DNA from: Plecoglossus altivelis
Lineage: Eukaryota > Chordata > Actinopteri > Osmeriformes > Plecoglossidae
NCBI GenBank assembly: GCA_036571765.1
Contig: BROE01000022.1
Location: 18,781,864-18,845,863 of the forward strand
DNA: 64,000 nt
Reading direction: 5' to 3'
Shown here: one piece after another, positions 49,016 through 60,306 of the stretch
Numbering within the stretch: the stretch's first letter is position 1
How the letters are laid out: every line of letters starts with the position of its first letter
Made by a program: the position numbers and the translations under genes
The notes under the pieces: model-generated
Database searches by the model: none
Told to the model about the DNA's origin: nothing
What the model saw: the letters and a program-made list of their open reading frames with translations, nothing else

Positions 49016-51039
49016 CGGATGACAGTGGTGGAGATGTGGGATCTCTCCTGCTCTGTTCCTGTCATCTGACAGAGGAACCAACACACTATAACACACTGGG
49101 AAGAACCACCACCACATGCTCGCCTTGAACTGGTCAGCAAAAAACTATCCTTCACAAGTCACACAGAAGTGACTTGAGTCTAATGGGTGGACAACACACA
49201 TCGAGAGTCCTGCATGTTTGTTGTTTTGGCTTGAGCACCAAACAGACTGTGTGCGTGTGTTTTTGTGTGTGTGCATTCCTTCCCTGAATGTGCGTTAACC
49301 ACAAACCTCTGTCGACACTGTCATTGTGTGTCATTGTGTATGGAAGTTCAGTTTATTTTGAGACTTTTGCGTTGTGTTTCTTTACCTCAGTGTTTAACAT
49401 TAAGACCACCTGCGCTGGGTAAATGCCATGGTAGGTGTGTCATTCTTACCACTCGGCCCTCTGGGACATGCAGGCAGGCAGGCATCAGTTTTGAGGAGGA
49501 CTGTATCGCTAGCGGTACATAGGCGTCTGAAAGGAATAATCCGTGTTTACCAGATTGAAATGATTACGACTCTGTCACGGCAAGCTGTGTCTACCTCACA
49601 AGCCGCTCTGAGAATAGCATCATGAATATTACTGTGATTACCAAAGAGGGGGTCTTGTCATGGGAAATTGACTGCTTGACTGACAGGCCAACTGCATTAA
49701 AGATAAGTGCGTCTTGTGTTTACATCCGTCTCTCGCAGGTTTGGCTGGGGTCAACGTTGAGCTTGATCAAGCAGGGACGTCGTGCTTACTGGCCTCTGAG
49801 GCGGAGTCTGGCATTACTGGCTTGTGTTTGTTGTTCAGGAATAATTGTGTGGTTTCATTCAGTAGGTGTTATGTGTAGGTGGTTGTCTTCCAGGGCTGTG
49901 CTATCATTAACAGGAACAATACTCACAGAGCTATCTAGCTTAGCAGGACCTGTTGACAGAAGTCTGCGATGGAAGACGGCTCTGTTGAAGGGACGTGCTT
50001 GTGAGGAGTGTTTGCTGTGAAGCACATTACGGCAGGAACACGGACCAGGCAATGCATCTGAAATCTGCGCTGGCTTTAATTAGTTTCGACAAGCCGAATG
50101 TTTGAAGCACAATGCAACGCTTTCGGTGTTATGGTCTTCTGCTTTTCTAATGATCAGAAATATTTATGTTTTTCAGAGAAGTTCCACTCAGGGGTCAGTG
50201 AACAGGTCAAATTAATAGCTGTTTTTCCTTCCTCACTTCATAATTGGTTCAAAAGTATTACAGTCTGTGCAACATCCTTAACTTAACTAAGCTCCTTAAC
50301 TCATTGCTGAGTAACATAATTGGATGGTAGTCCCTGTTCTACAATGTGTAAGAAAAAAAACAGTGTCTGTAAAAGCAAATTCCCCAAACCATCTTAACAA
50401 CGTTAAACATTTGATTACTATGCAGTGCGCAGTAACAGCAATATTGCTCCATTATTACATGCCATTCCATGTAATTGAATGGGTAATACATCTGTGATTG
50501 CTCTGCGTGGCGTGGAGAGAGGGGGCTGAAGGAACGCGAGATGTCTGGAGGGGTCTGTATTGTTCCTCATACTGTTACAATCGCAGCGGGATTCATTTGT
50601 ACTGTAGCACCCCGCAGCTGGAAGAATCTCTGTTTCCTGCAGTAGTGCATCAACTGTCAGACTGGTTGGATTGGGAAACACATGGACTAAACCAGTGACT
50701 GAAGATGACGTTCCTTTACTAAATGAGGGGTTAAATGGTGGCTTGTGGCCACTAAGATTCATCGGAATGACTGAATTACTGCCACATGGATCTGTAAATT
50801 GAGTTTAAATGGTCTTAACTTGATATGTGAGATGACTAGGATTGAGTTGGTCAAGTGATCAACCGCCACACTTTGCATTAGAGGTCTGGCGTCGCAGTTG
50901 AAATTTCTCAAACGAATTGAAATACAAGCTTGTTTTTATTTATAAACGTAATTACCGACTGTCCGCCGTATCTGCACGCTTGTCACATCGAGCGGTCTGA
51001 GTGTGCCGTATAAAAGCAAAAGCTCCCATAATTATGTTT

Positions 51040-51365
51040 ACATCCGCCGATGAAAATCCCAGGCCTGTAATGATCAGTAATTATAAATATTTTTCACTGT
51101 GTCTCCTGCTTCAGCTGGGCCTATTGTGCGCTGTGAAGTGCAGAGTTGCTGCAGCTTAATTATGACATTGTACATGACTAAATGTAGCAGTCTGCTTCTA
51201 GCCTGGCAAAACACTTCCAGTGAATAATCACGTTCAAGTCTGACTTTAAAGAGCTCATTACAGTTAGTTTTCTAAAGAGCAGCTTATTAAACACAGTCAC
51301 CCAATAAGCATCTTTGGTGGTGCAAATTGCCGAAAATGATAATGAGTCTGATTAGGCCACGTTTC
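51040..51365. promoter_or_regulatory. Candidate conserved non-coding element next to gap
   Basis: Unique AT-rich sequence with TGATCAGTAATTATAAATAT (51069), GCTTAATTATGACATTG (51153) and GAGTCTGATTAGGCC (51342). It runs into the C-rich edge of the assembly gap. Homeodomain-type cores and lack of repeats suggest an enhancer block. Not aligned. Confidence 0.35.
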
Positions 51366-51412
51366 AATTACTACAGCTACCTCTTCCCTCCCCCTGTCCC
51401 CCTGCCCCCCCC

Positions 51413-52080
51413 NNNNNNNNNNNNNNNNNNNNNNNNNNNNNNNNNNNNNNNNNNNNNNNNNNNNNNNNNNNNNNNNNNNNNNNNNNNNNNNNNNNNNNNN
51501 NNNNNNNNNNNNNNNNNNNNNNNNNNNNNNNNNNNNNNNNNNNNNNNNNNNNNNNNNNNNNNNNNNNNNNNNNNNNNNNNNNNNNNNNNNNNNNNNNNNN
51601 NNNNNNNNNNNNNNNNNNNNNNNNNNNNNNNNNNNNNNNNNNNNNNNNNNNNNNNNNNNNNNNNNNNNNNNNNNNNNNNNNNNNNNNNNNNNNNNNNNNN
51701 NNNNNNNNNNNNNNNNNNNNNNNNNNNNNNNNNNNNNNNNNNNNNNNNNNNNNNNNNNNNNNNNNNNNNNNNNNNNNNNNNNNNNNNNNNNNNNNNNNNN
51801 NNNNNNNNNNNNNNNNNNNNNNNNNNNNNNNNNNNNNNNNNNNNNNNNNNNNNNNNNNNNNNNNNNNNNNNNNNNNNNNNNNNNNNNNNNNNNNNNNNNN
51901 NNNNNNNNNNNNNNNNNNNNNNNNNNNNNNNNNNNNNNNNNNNNNNNNNNNNNNNNNNNNNNNNNNNNNNNNNNNNNNNNNNNNNNNNNNNNNNNNNNNN
52001 NNNNNNNNNNNNNNNNNNNNNNNNNNNNNNNNNNNNNNNNNNNNNNNNNNNNNNNNNNNNNNNNNNNNNNNNNNNNNNNN
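51413..52080. other. Assembly gap, 668 N
   Basis: A run of N flanked on the left by CCTGCCCCCCCC and on the right by CCCCCCCCCTGCC. A C-rich tandem repeat that could not be sequenced through probably lies in the gap. The true length is unknown. It lies in fign intron 2 and does not interrupt the coding sequence. Confidence 0.98.
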
Positions 52081-52304
52081 CCCCCCCCCTGCCTCTCCCC
52101 CCTCTCCCTGCATCTACCCCCTCCCCCTATCTCTTCCCTTCCCCCTGCATCTCCCTCTTCCCCTCCCCTTGCCTCCCCCCCTCCCCCAAACAAGCCCCCA
52201 CCCAAAAAAGATTGAGAAAAGTCCAGTGCTTTATGCTTGGGATCTTCCTGGAAGGCATTTGGTCTCCCTCTCTCGCTCTCTACCTCTTCCATCCCCCCTC
52301 TTTC

Positions 52305-52452
52305 TCCCTACAAACACACAAACACACAGACACGCACACACACCACACACACACGCACGCACACACGCACACACAGACACACACACACACACAGACACAC
52401 ACACACACAGGCACACACACACAGACACACACAGACACGCGCACACATACAC

Positions 52453-52487
<35 letters not shown>
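52305..52487. repeat. CA microsatellite
   Basis: Alternating CA tract with CACG and CAGA interruptions, just right of the C-rich gap edge. Confidence 0.95.
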
Positions 52488-52493
<6 letters not shown>

Positions 52494-54744
52494 AAACGCG
52501 AGTGCTCTGCCACCTCTGTGCTTCCTTTCAGCAGCACAGTAATGAATAGAGAATTGTGCGAGCGGCTGTCCAATTTACGCACTGGGAAATTGGCTGGACA
52601 GTGGAGGCCCATTCCTGTTTGCTTAAAAACGACCAAGGCTACCCAGATGAATAGTTCCCTAAAAGGTCAGCATCACTGTTTCATTCACAATGATCACAGG
52701 AGAAGAAATTAAACGCAGTGCAATATCACACGTCACTTGGCAAACTGTTGTACGTTTTCATCCAAGTGTTCCTTATGTAACAAGTGTTACAAATATAAAG
52801 AGATGTATTACCCATTTGCATTCATAATAGCAAGTGTAGTTCCATTGGTAATTTTAGCATTTAAAACCCAAAACATTTGATGGATTTGAATCTCCAAGAT
52901 GAAATAAGTGACATCAGAACAGAGTTTTGCACACTCTGGCCTCTTCTGTCTGCGTCCTTCACTAATCAGGGGAATCTGAGACGAGACCCAACGCTGTCAG
53001 AAAACATGCCACTAATGGAACAGTCAGTAATGACACCAAGAAAGACAAAGGAGGCTGGAACTGTTGATGTGACTGTAGGAGGTAAGGAGAACGAAGAGCG
53101 TCCTAGCTAACGATGCTAATCCAGATCACGTCTGTCAGGGTAACTAACGCACGATCAGGGTGACGTAAAGGTGAAGTTTCTGTATCTACAGCAGAACACA
53201 CACACACTGTGGCTGGCCTCCAGATACATAAAGAGGCATGTGTGTTCAGTTAGTGTTCAGTCCTGAGTGGACGTCATCACCGCGTTGGCTACCTGTTAGC
53301 GGTGGCTGAGTGTTCTCACACAAACATGCTGAAAGACTCCCAACACACCACACTCCAGGAGACGATGGCCTCGCACACCTGTGTGTGACGCTGGAGCCAC
53401 TGGTGATTGTTGACAGGGTAAGAGAATACTGTTCTCTATTGTTCACACTCTGGGGGACTTAAGTGCTGTTACCCTCCTTCTTACATGAAGAAGAACGACC
53501 CTCTCTCTCCTGGTCTGCTTCCATGCTTCAGTAAGCTCGCTCCACCCTGCTGTATTTAAATCGCTCCTCTTTTCTCTGGTTTCCATGTCATTAAGCTTGT
53601 GATGCTCAGGGTTGTGAAGGAGAGCCTCTCTGATTGGCCAAAGTGGCACTTTGTACAGAGGGGATTTACTGTAAAAGGATGAAAAAAAACAGCTGAAGGG
53701 AAAAAAAAGCTTCACACTCCACGTGTGCGTTCATTTGTGAACGAACGTGACGGCGATTAGATTTAACAGACAACAATTTCCAGGTTTCTGCCCAAATAAG
53801 TATGGATAACCTTTATGAATGTATTTATTATTATATCCATGAGAAAAAATAACATACTAATTCCAGATTGTTTTCTGGTCGACAATAACCAGCCGGTAGT
53901 TCAATAAAAGCCATTAAACTGGTAGGATGAATCCTACAGCCATTTAAGGCTCTTCAGCCTATACTGTTAGAAAATGTATTAGCACTTGAAATGTCTTTCC
54001 CTTACTGTGTACTGTGCCCACCTACACACTTTAAAAGGAGCTGGTTTAACTAGAGGATTCATGCACAAAGGTCTCCAGAGACGTTCCTGAGGGAGTCTCT
54101 CTTCAAACCCTCTCTGTAGGTACAACTACACTGCACTGACTTCAACTGCTTTTCTGTGTTGCCTTTTCTTTCTTACATCACAATGAATATATTACTGAGC
54201 TACTGCTACTATTTTCTGATCATTTTAACCATAGAAGAAGTGTGTGTCTGTGGGTTCGTCTGTTCCGTGGTTCCTCCAGTCCTCCAGTGGAGTGCATTGT
54301 GTTTACTGGGAGCAGATTGAGTGGCACACGGCATCATGGCTGCTGTGTGCCTTTCTGCCAGAGTTCTTTGCCTTGGGCTTTTCCTAATCATTAGCTTGGA
54401 AGGCTGACAACCGTGTGAGTTGTAGCATGGATCTCTTTGACTAAAACCTTGTAAATTAACACAATTAGCACAGCATCATCCTGCTAATTAGCTGCTGGTG
54501 TCTGGCGTGGTGTCTGGGGGAGGTAGTCAGAAGGGAATCCACGTCTCTCTCCTAGCAGACGAACGCTGTGCGCTAATCCTCTCCTGGAAGGGGAACTGTT
54601 TATTGCCTGAATCCTACGACTTAGCCGAGCTAAGGAGCGTTAGAGGTATTGTACGGCATCGTCTGGTGAATGAATATGGCCAGGAGATCCACACTGCAGC
54701 TAAAGGAGGCCAGTCATGTGGCGCTGTGCTTACCATGCAGGAAC

Positions 54745-55170
54745 ACACACTGTGTGTGTGCTGTGTGTGTGCGTGCTGTGTGTGTGCTGTGTGTGTGTGC
54801 TGTGTGTGTGCTGTGTGTGTGTGCTATGTGTGTGTGCTGTGTGTGTGTGCTCTGTGTGTGTGCTCTGTGTGTGTGCCGTGTGTGTGTGCCGTGTGTGTGT
54901 GCTGTGTGTGTGCTCTGTGTGTGTGCTCTGTGTGTGTGCCGTGTGTGTGTGCCGTGTGTGTGTGCCATGTGTGTGTGCTGTGTGTGTGTGCTCTCTGTAA
55001 GTGCTGTGTGTGTGTGCTCTGTGTGTGTGCTGTGTGTGCTGTGTGTGTGTGCTGTGTGTGCTGTGTGTGTGTGCTGTGTGTGCTGTGTGTGTGTGTGCTC
55101 TGTGTGTGTGCTCTGTGTGCGTGCGTGCTGTGTGTGTGTGCTCTGTGTGTGTGCTGTGTGAGCGTGCTGT
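54745..55170. repeat. GT-rich array with GTGC punctuation
   Basis: Blocks of GTGTGTGTGCTGT and GTGTGTGTGCTCT with GCCGT and GCCAT variants, in a loose 14- to 16-bp rhythm. The Cys/Val-rich plus frames and His/Thr-rich minus frames are artefacts. Confidence 0.93.
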
Positions 55171-56088
55171 GCGTGCATGCTTGTGACAGCTTGCGTGTCT
55201 CCATACGTTTGCTAAGATTGTTTTCAACTATAATCACTCCACTGTTCTTGGGGCTATACACTCTCTGTGCTAATCCCAGGCTTAGTCTTAGATGACAGCA
55301 TATGTAACTACTTGCATTTGCAGATGGGGTTTAGGATTAAGCTTGTGAACCCTGCAGGCATCACAGCAAAGAGGAGAGGAAGACAAGACAGCATGTTTTC
55401 TCTCCTGGCTTGAGAAGAGGGTGGCTGTGGACAGACACTGCTGTAATTCACGCCAGGCCGTGCTGTCTGTGCGATGGAAGCAGCAGAGCACTGCCAGGAA
55501 GATTGCTTCGCCGCTTCCAAGCAGATTTGAGACTGTCTGGGAATGGCTCAGATGAAACTTGGATTATAGACTGACCTGCTGATGTCTGTGTCAGTCTGCG
55601 CGGGGTTGGCTGAATTATACTGTGTTAAGCAGGTGTTGGGTTCCTCATCCACACCCAGCCAGCCTCGTCCTCTCCCAGCAAGGAGTCTTCTAAGGAAGTC
55701 TGGATGAGAAAGCAGTCTGTCACTCAGAGGACGACAGCATAGATTGGATTTAGGAAGCTTCTGGGGTTGTCATCGGTTCATTTGTCTTCCTCAAGGTGTG
55801 TTTCCAGGTGGGCATTCAAACCTGGTCATCAGTTGACCAGCCCATCTCCTGCCAGACTCTATGGTCATTGTCACCGCTGTTTCAAGTTCTCAATAGGTGT
55901 TGAGTCCCCTTTCTAGATATTTGCCAGGCCATTTTTGCAATTGAGACAGATTTTTATAACTGGCATGCCTGGTAAAATGAACATTTGCGCCTTGCATCCT
56001 TCTTTAATTTCTTTAATTTCTTGACAAAATGGCAGGAATTAACCCCATCATGCCTTGTGGGTCAGCAGATACAGATAGCTCATCATAA

Positions 56089-56270
56089 CTAATCTCTCTG
56101 TGTCTCTATGTCTCTGTCTGTCTGTCTGTCTCTCTCTGTCTCTGTCTCTATCTCTGTCTCTATGTCTCTGTCTGTCTCTGTCTCTCTCTGTCTCTGTCTC
56201 TCTCTATGTCTCTGTCTCTCCATCTCTCTCTCTTTCTCTCTCTCTATGTCTCTCTTTCTCTCTGTCTCTG

Positions 56271-56301
<31 letters not shown>

Positions 56302-56349
56302 ATGTCTCTGTCTCTCTCTCTCTGTCTCTCTCTGTGTTTCTCTCTCTGT

Positions 56350-56434
<85 letters not shown>

Positions 56435-56461
56435 TCTCTCTGTCTCTGTCTCTCTCTGCCC
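56089..56461 (+). repeat. TC microsatellite forming the exon 3 polypyrimidine tract
   Basis: About 370 bp of TCTCTG, TCTCTATG and finally pure TCTCTC that runs directly into TGCCCAG at the fign exon 3 acceptor. No AG dinucleotide occurs in it. The last A before the acceptor is at 56356. A branch-point-like ACTAAT lies at its left edge (A at 56092). Confidence 0.95.
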
Positions 56462-56463
56462 AG

Positions 56464-58691
56464 GCCTAAAGATGCAGTGGACACCAGAGCATGCACAGTG
56501 GGCCGAGCAGCACTTTGACATCTCGTCCACCACCCGCTCCCCTGCCCACAAGGTGGAGGCCTACCGTGGACACCTCCAGCGCACCTACCAGTACGCCTGG
56601 GCCAACGATGACATCTCCGCCCTCACCGCCTCCAACCTGCTCAAGAAGTACGCGGAGAAGTACTCGGGCATCCTGGAGGGCCCGGGAGAAAGGGCCCTGC
56701 TCTGCTCCTACGCAGAGAGCACGCCTGGCCTCATGAACGGACGCAAGTCGGAGAGCGATTCCTGGCAGGAGGGGATTTACCCCATGAACTGCGCTCCAGA
56801 TGTATCTGTGAGTAAAGCTGGGATGGCAGCTGCCTTGCCCCCCACAGATGCATCTACCAGTATAGGCAGCTCTCCAGGAGCCGTCAGCAGCCTGGCTGAG
56901 GCCAGCTACTCCAGCAGCAACTGTGGGAGTCACGCAGCCGCTAGCATCCACTCGGCACTGTCCTCTCAGGAATACGCCGGCAGTTACAATGGTTCCTACC
57001 TGCACAGCAGTTACAGTGGGCAGACCACCCCAGCCCTGACCTCTCCTCACCCCTCCCCGCTACACAGCGCTGGGCTTCTTCAGCCGCCGCCTCCGCCCCC
57101 ACCCCCTCCCCCCACACTGGTGCCCAGCTACAACGCGGGCCCCCCCAACCTCTCCAACTACAACTATCCCCCCACAGGGTATCCCCCCCAGACTGCTGTT
57201 GCCCCAGGCTATAGCCCTGGGGGAGGCCCCCCTCCATCCACCTATCTGCCCTCTGGTATCGCTGCCCCTACTCCCCTCCCCGCCTCCACCCTCCCCAGCT
57301 ACACCTACCAGTCCCACAGCCATGCGCCCATCGCACCCACTCCTCTGAACGGCAGCTCGGCCAACTCGCTGAAAAGGAAAGCTTTCTACATGACCGGCCA
57401 CGGAGATATGGACTCCACTTATGGTCATTTCAACTACAGCCAACAGAGTTCCTCTCAGAGCCCCATGTACAGAATAGCAGACAGTGGCCTCTCAGACTCC
57501 GGCAGAGGGAATGGATTTGACAGAAATGCTGAGGCGGCATCTATAGCGTTCAAGTCCACGAAGCAGCCGCTATCCTCTGATCTGCAGAGAAAATGCGCTG
57601 GTCAGTCCGGCCGAGCGCCCACCCCCCCGCCCTACGGAGCAACTAAAAACGGCGGCCTGCGCCCCTGCGACTCCTTTGGGAAGTTTAGTTCCCCGGTCAT
57701 GAGCGAGCTGAGCGAGGAACACAGACACTCGCATTCCATCGCCGGGTCGGACATCGGCACCGCTACCTCATCCACACACGCCGCAGAGGAAGAGTTGAAG
57801 AACAGCGATGCCAACCTGGTGGAGATGGTCACCACAGAGATCCTTCAGCAGGCGCCCCCGGTGGACTGGAGTGACATTGCGGGTCTAGATGTGGCCAAAG
57901 CCGCCATCAAAGAAGAGATTCTCTGGCCCATCCTACGGCCCGACATGTTCAGTGGCCTGGCCTCGCTACCTCGCAGCCTGCTCCTGTTTGGACCTCAGGG
58001 ATCAGGAAGGACTCTGTTGGCCCACTGCATGGCCAGCCAGCTGGGCGCCGCCTTCCTCCGCCTCAGTGGCTCCGCCCTGGTCACCAAGTGGCTGGGCGAC
58101 GGCGAGAAGATCGTCCAGGCGTCCTTCCTGGTGGCGCGCTGCCGCCAGCCTGCCGTGGTGTTCATCAGTGAGGTGGACGTGCTGCTGTCGGCCCAGCTGA
58201 GCGACGACGGCCCCGTCAGCCGCATCAAGAGCGAGCTGCTCATGCAGCTGGACAGCCTGCTGGCGTCGGGGGAGGAGCACGTGCTGGTGGTGTGCTCCAG
58301 CAGCAGGCCCCAGGACATCCCCGACTCCCTGAGGAGATACTTCGCCAAGCGGCTTCTGGTCCCGTTGCCCGACGCGACCGCTCGCCACCACATGATCAGT
58401 CAGCTGCTCTCGCAGCACAACTACTGCCTCAGTGACAAGGAGGTGGCCATGCTGGTCCAGAGGACTGAGGGCTTCTCTGGGCTGGACGTGGCCCGGCTGT
58501 GTCAGGAGGCCCTGGTGGGGCCCCTCCAGGGCCTCCCTGCCAGTGACCTCTCAGCCATGCACCCCAGCCAGATGAGAGCCGTGGCCTACCAGGACTTTGA
58601 CAACCTCTTTTGCAAATTCCAGCCCAGCGTTTCGCAGAAGGAACTCGACACGTATACGGAATGGAATAAAATGTTTGGTTGTAGTCAATGA
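56464..58691 (+). CDS. fign: Fidgetin, main coding exon (AAA-family microtubule-severing ATPase)
   Basis: With the start exon this gives an uninterrupted 750-residue protein, close to the roughly 759 I recall for human FIGN. Fidgetin is a meiotic-clade AAA protein that severs and depolymerises microtubules. It is reported at centrosomes and in the nucleus. Visible in order are a family-specific N-terminal block (residues 12-82, MQWTPEHAQWAEQHFD onward), a Ser/Pro/Tyr-rich linker with ten prolines (216-225), a basic KRK (312-314), and the AAA module from VDWSDIAGLD (475). That module contains Walker A GPQGSGRT (arginine 524 instead of lysine), Walker B VVFISEVD (Ser577-Glu578), a sensor 1 region CSSSRP (619-624) and Arg632-Arg633 in the second region of homology. 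The C terminus TEWNKMFGCSQ matches the Vps4-type end. FIGNL1 and FIGNL2 fit worse. Confidence 0.97.
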
Positions 58692-58968
58692 AGGGTAGCT
58701 GTTGAGGGAATGTGTGAGCGATCTTCAAACAGGGTCCTACGTGGCGTGCTCCCCCCCTGCTGGGAAGGAAGAAAGGACAGATTAAGGTGCCCTTAAACCT
58801 GCCGTGCAGCAAATGCCCGTCCCAGTATAGACCTGGATAAAACAGAGACACAGGCTTCAGACACACGCTGGCGGTCAGCACATTTAACAGTCGAGAAACG
58901 GTATCTCTATGCTTGCTTCTGCCGAAGCTAAGTACTGCTCAAATCGCTCTGAACTGATTAAATCCCCC

Positions 58969-59056
58969 CATGTGTGTGTGTGCGTGTGTGTGTGTGTGCG
59001 TGCGCGTGTGCATGTGTGTGTGTGTGTGTGTGTGCGTGCGCGTGTGTGTGTGTATA
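58969..59056. repeat. GT microsatellite in fign 3' UTR
   Basis: Two GT runs joined by GCGTGCGCGTGTGCATG. In the mRNA this would be a UG-rich stretch of the kind bound by CELF and TDP-43 type proteins. Confidence 0.93.
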
Positions 59057-60270
59057 TAATTCTGCTGTTCTTGAGATTCATTTGCGATCAAGTGCCTGAG
59101 GTGGTGCTCCTTTATTTTGTTCTTCGTTATTTCTTCGCCTCACAATCTACATTGGTGGCATGTGCTAATATAAAAAAAAAGCTTTAATATGAAACAAAAA
59201 TACAAAATTGATCCTCCCCTCCTTCTAACCATTTTCATAAATAGTATCTTGCAACTGTCTGTTTTGTCGACTCTTTGAACAGGAGTAGTGATATTGGTAA
59301 TCTGAACTCTTATGTTGTAGGAATCAATGATTTTCATGTTCTCGTTCTCTCGTTTTGAAACTCAGGAAAGTGATTGTGATATGTACAGTACCTCAGAAGA
59401 TTGTGTTAAAGCACTACACACTGCAAGAAGCATTTGGATTAATGTCATGTAAAAACAGAAGGTGGTTGGACCACAGATGACTACCATGGCAAGGTTATGA
59501 CATTGAATGTACCAGAGGAATTCTGGAGTATATGAGAGAAAATAAGGAGATGTTTTCTCATCCTCTTATTTGAAATGTATCATTTTAAGTGAAGAATCCC
59601 ATCATGGACCTAATTTTATCTGATCAATTGCAGGGATTAAGGAACGAGGCATCCCTCGTTCCCTCGTCCACAGACAGAACTCCCGTTACTCTGTTGCCCT
59701 CTCAGTTCAGCGTCTGGATACTGGAGAGAACAGGATTTAGGATATAAGGTATTTGTCCAAACATTCAGAGGCTTTATTTCTCCTTGTAGATAGGAAGGCT
59801 GTAGTGTGTTCTGTCAAGCAGTCGTGTGTTCCCCCCAGCAACATCCACTGCTCTTTTATCATTAATGAAAACTAAGGATTAGGTATTCCCCAAGTTCCTT
59901 CCTACCTCCGTATGTTATTTATCTCCCAGTGAAAGTCAGAAGGAGGCTGCAGAGCGACACACCAAGCTGTTTGTTTAGTCGTCAAGCTGACAGAAAAAAA
60001 AGAAAGAAAACCCCCTACAAATATAAACTCTGCTCATCTGTAAATCGGCTTAAGTTTAGCGCCTGGAGCTCCTTTCTACGGCCGCTAGCATGGCTAATGC
60101 TGCAATGCTACGTCCACAAACCCAACAGTCTGACAAGCGCTTGAGCAAGGGCAGGCTTTCATCCTGAATGTAGTGTGTGTGTGTTTGTCTTGTTCTTGAA
60201 CAAAACGCTGGCACAGGGCAGGGTGTCGCTGAAGACAGAAAGCAGACACAAGCAGAACGTGCTCTTCCTT

Positions 60271-60306
60271 TGTGTTCATTTAGCAGACGCTTTCATCCAA
60301 ATGTGA
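60271..60306 (-). mobile_element. V-type SINE core fragment
   Basis: The minus strand reads CATTTGGATGAAAGCGTCTG then CTAAATGAACACA. This matches the TTTGGATAAAAGCGTCTGCT core of fish V-type SINEs with one or two differences. No tRNA-like head is visible beside it, so only the core and perhaps part of the tail remain. Confidence 0.7.

Larger units (their letters stand above)
33221..56463 (+). other. fign: fign intron 2, about 23.2 kb
   Basis: The donor is GTAGGC at 33221, weaker than consensus at +4 and +6. The acceptor is CTGCCCAG at 56462-56463, placed directly after a TC microsatellite. The intron holds several tandem arrays, candidate regulatory blocks and an assembly gap, listed separately. 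I see no nested gene. Unlisted stretches (33.3-37.4, 37.7-38.9, 40.3-42.5, 45.6-47.6, 49.0-51.0 and 52.5-54.7 kb) are unique, mostly AT-rich sequence without recognised features. Confidence 0.85.

Noticed and set aside
51297..52712. Open frames of 249-461 codons crossing the N run
   Set aside because: They exist only because unknown bases contain no stop codons.
54670..55261. Cys/Val-rich frames of up to 265 codons and His/Thr-rich minus frames
   Set aside because: Generated by the GT-rich array. No cysteine-rich domain pattern is visible beyond the repeat.
56100..56463. Upstream extension of the fidgetin frame (about 121 extra Ser/Leu/Val residues)
   Set aside because: This part is the TC microsatellite. 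The CCCAG acceptor and the matching start exon at 33196-33220 show that coding begins at 56464 in this exon.
56089..57443. Minus-strand frames opposite fign exon 3
   Set aside because: Shadows of the real coding strand and of the TC repeat.
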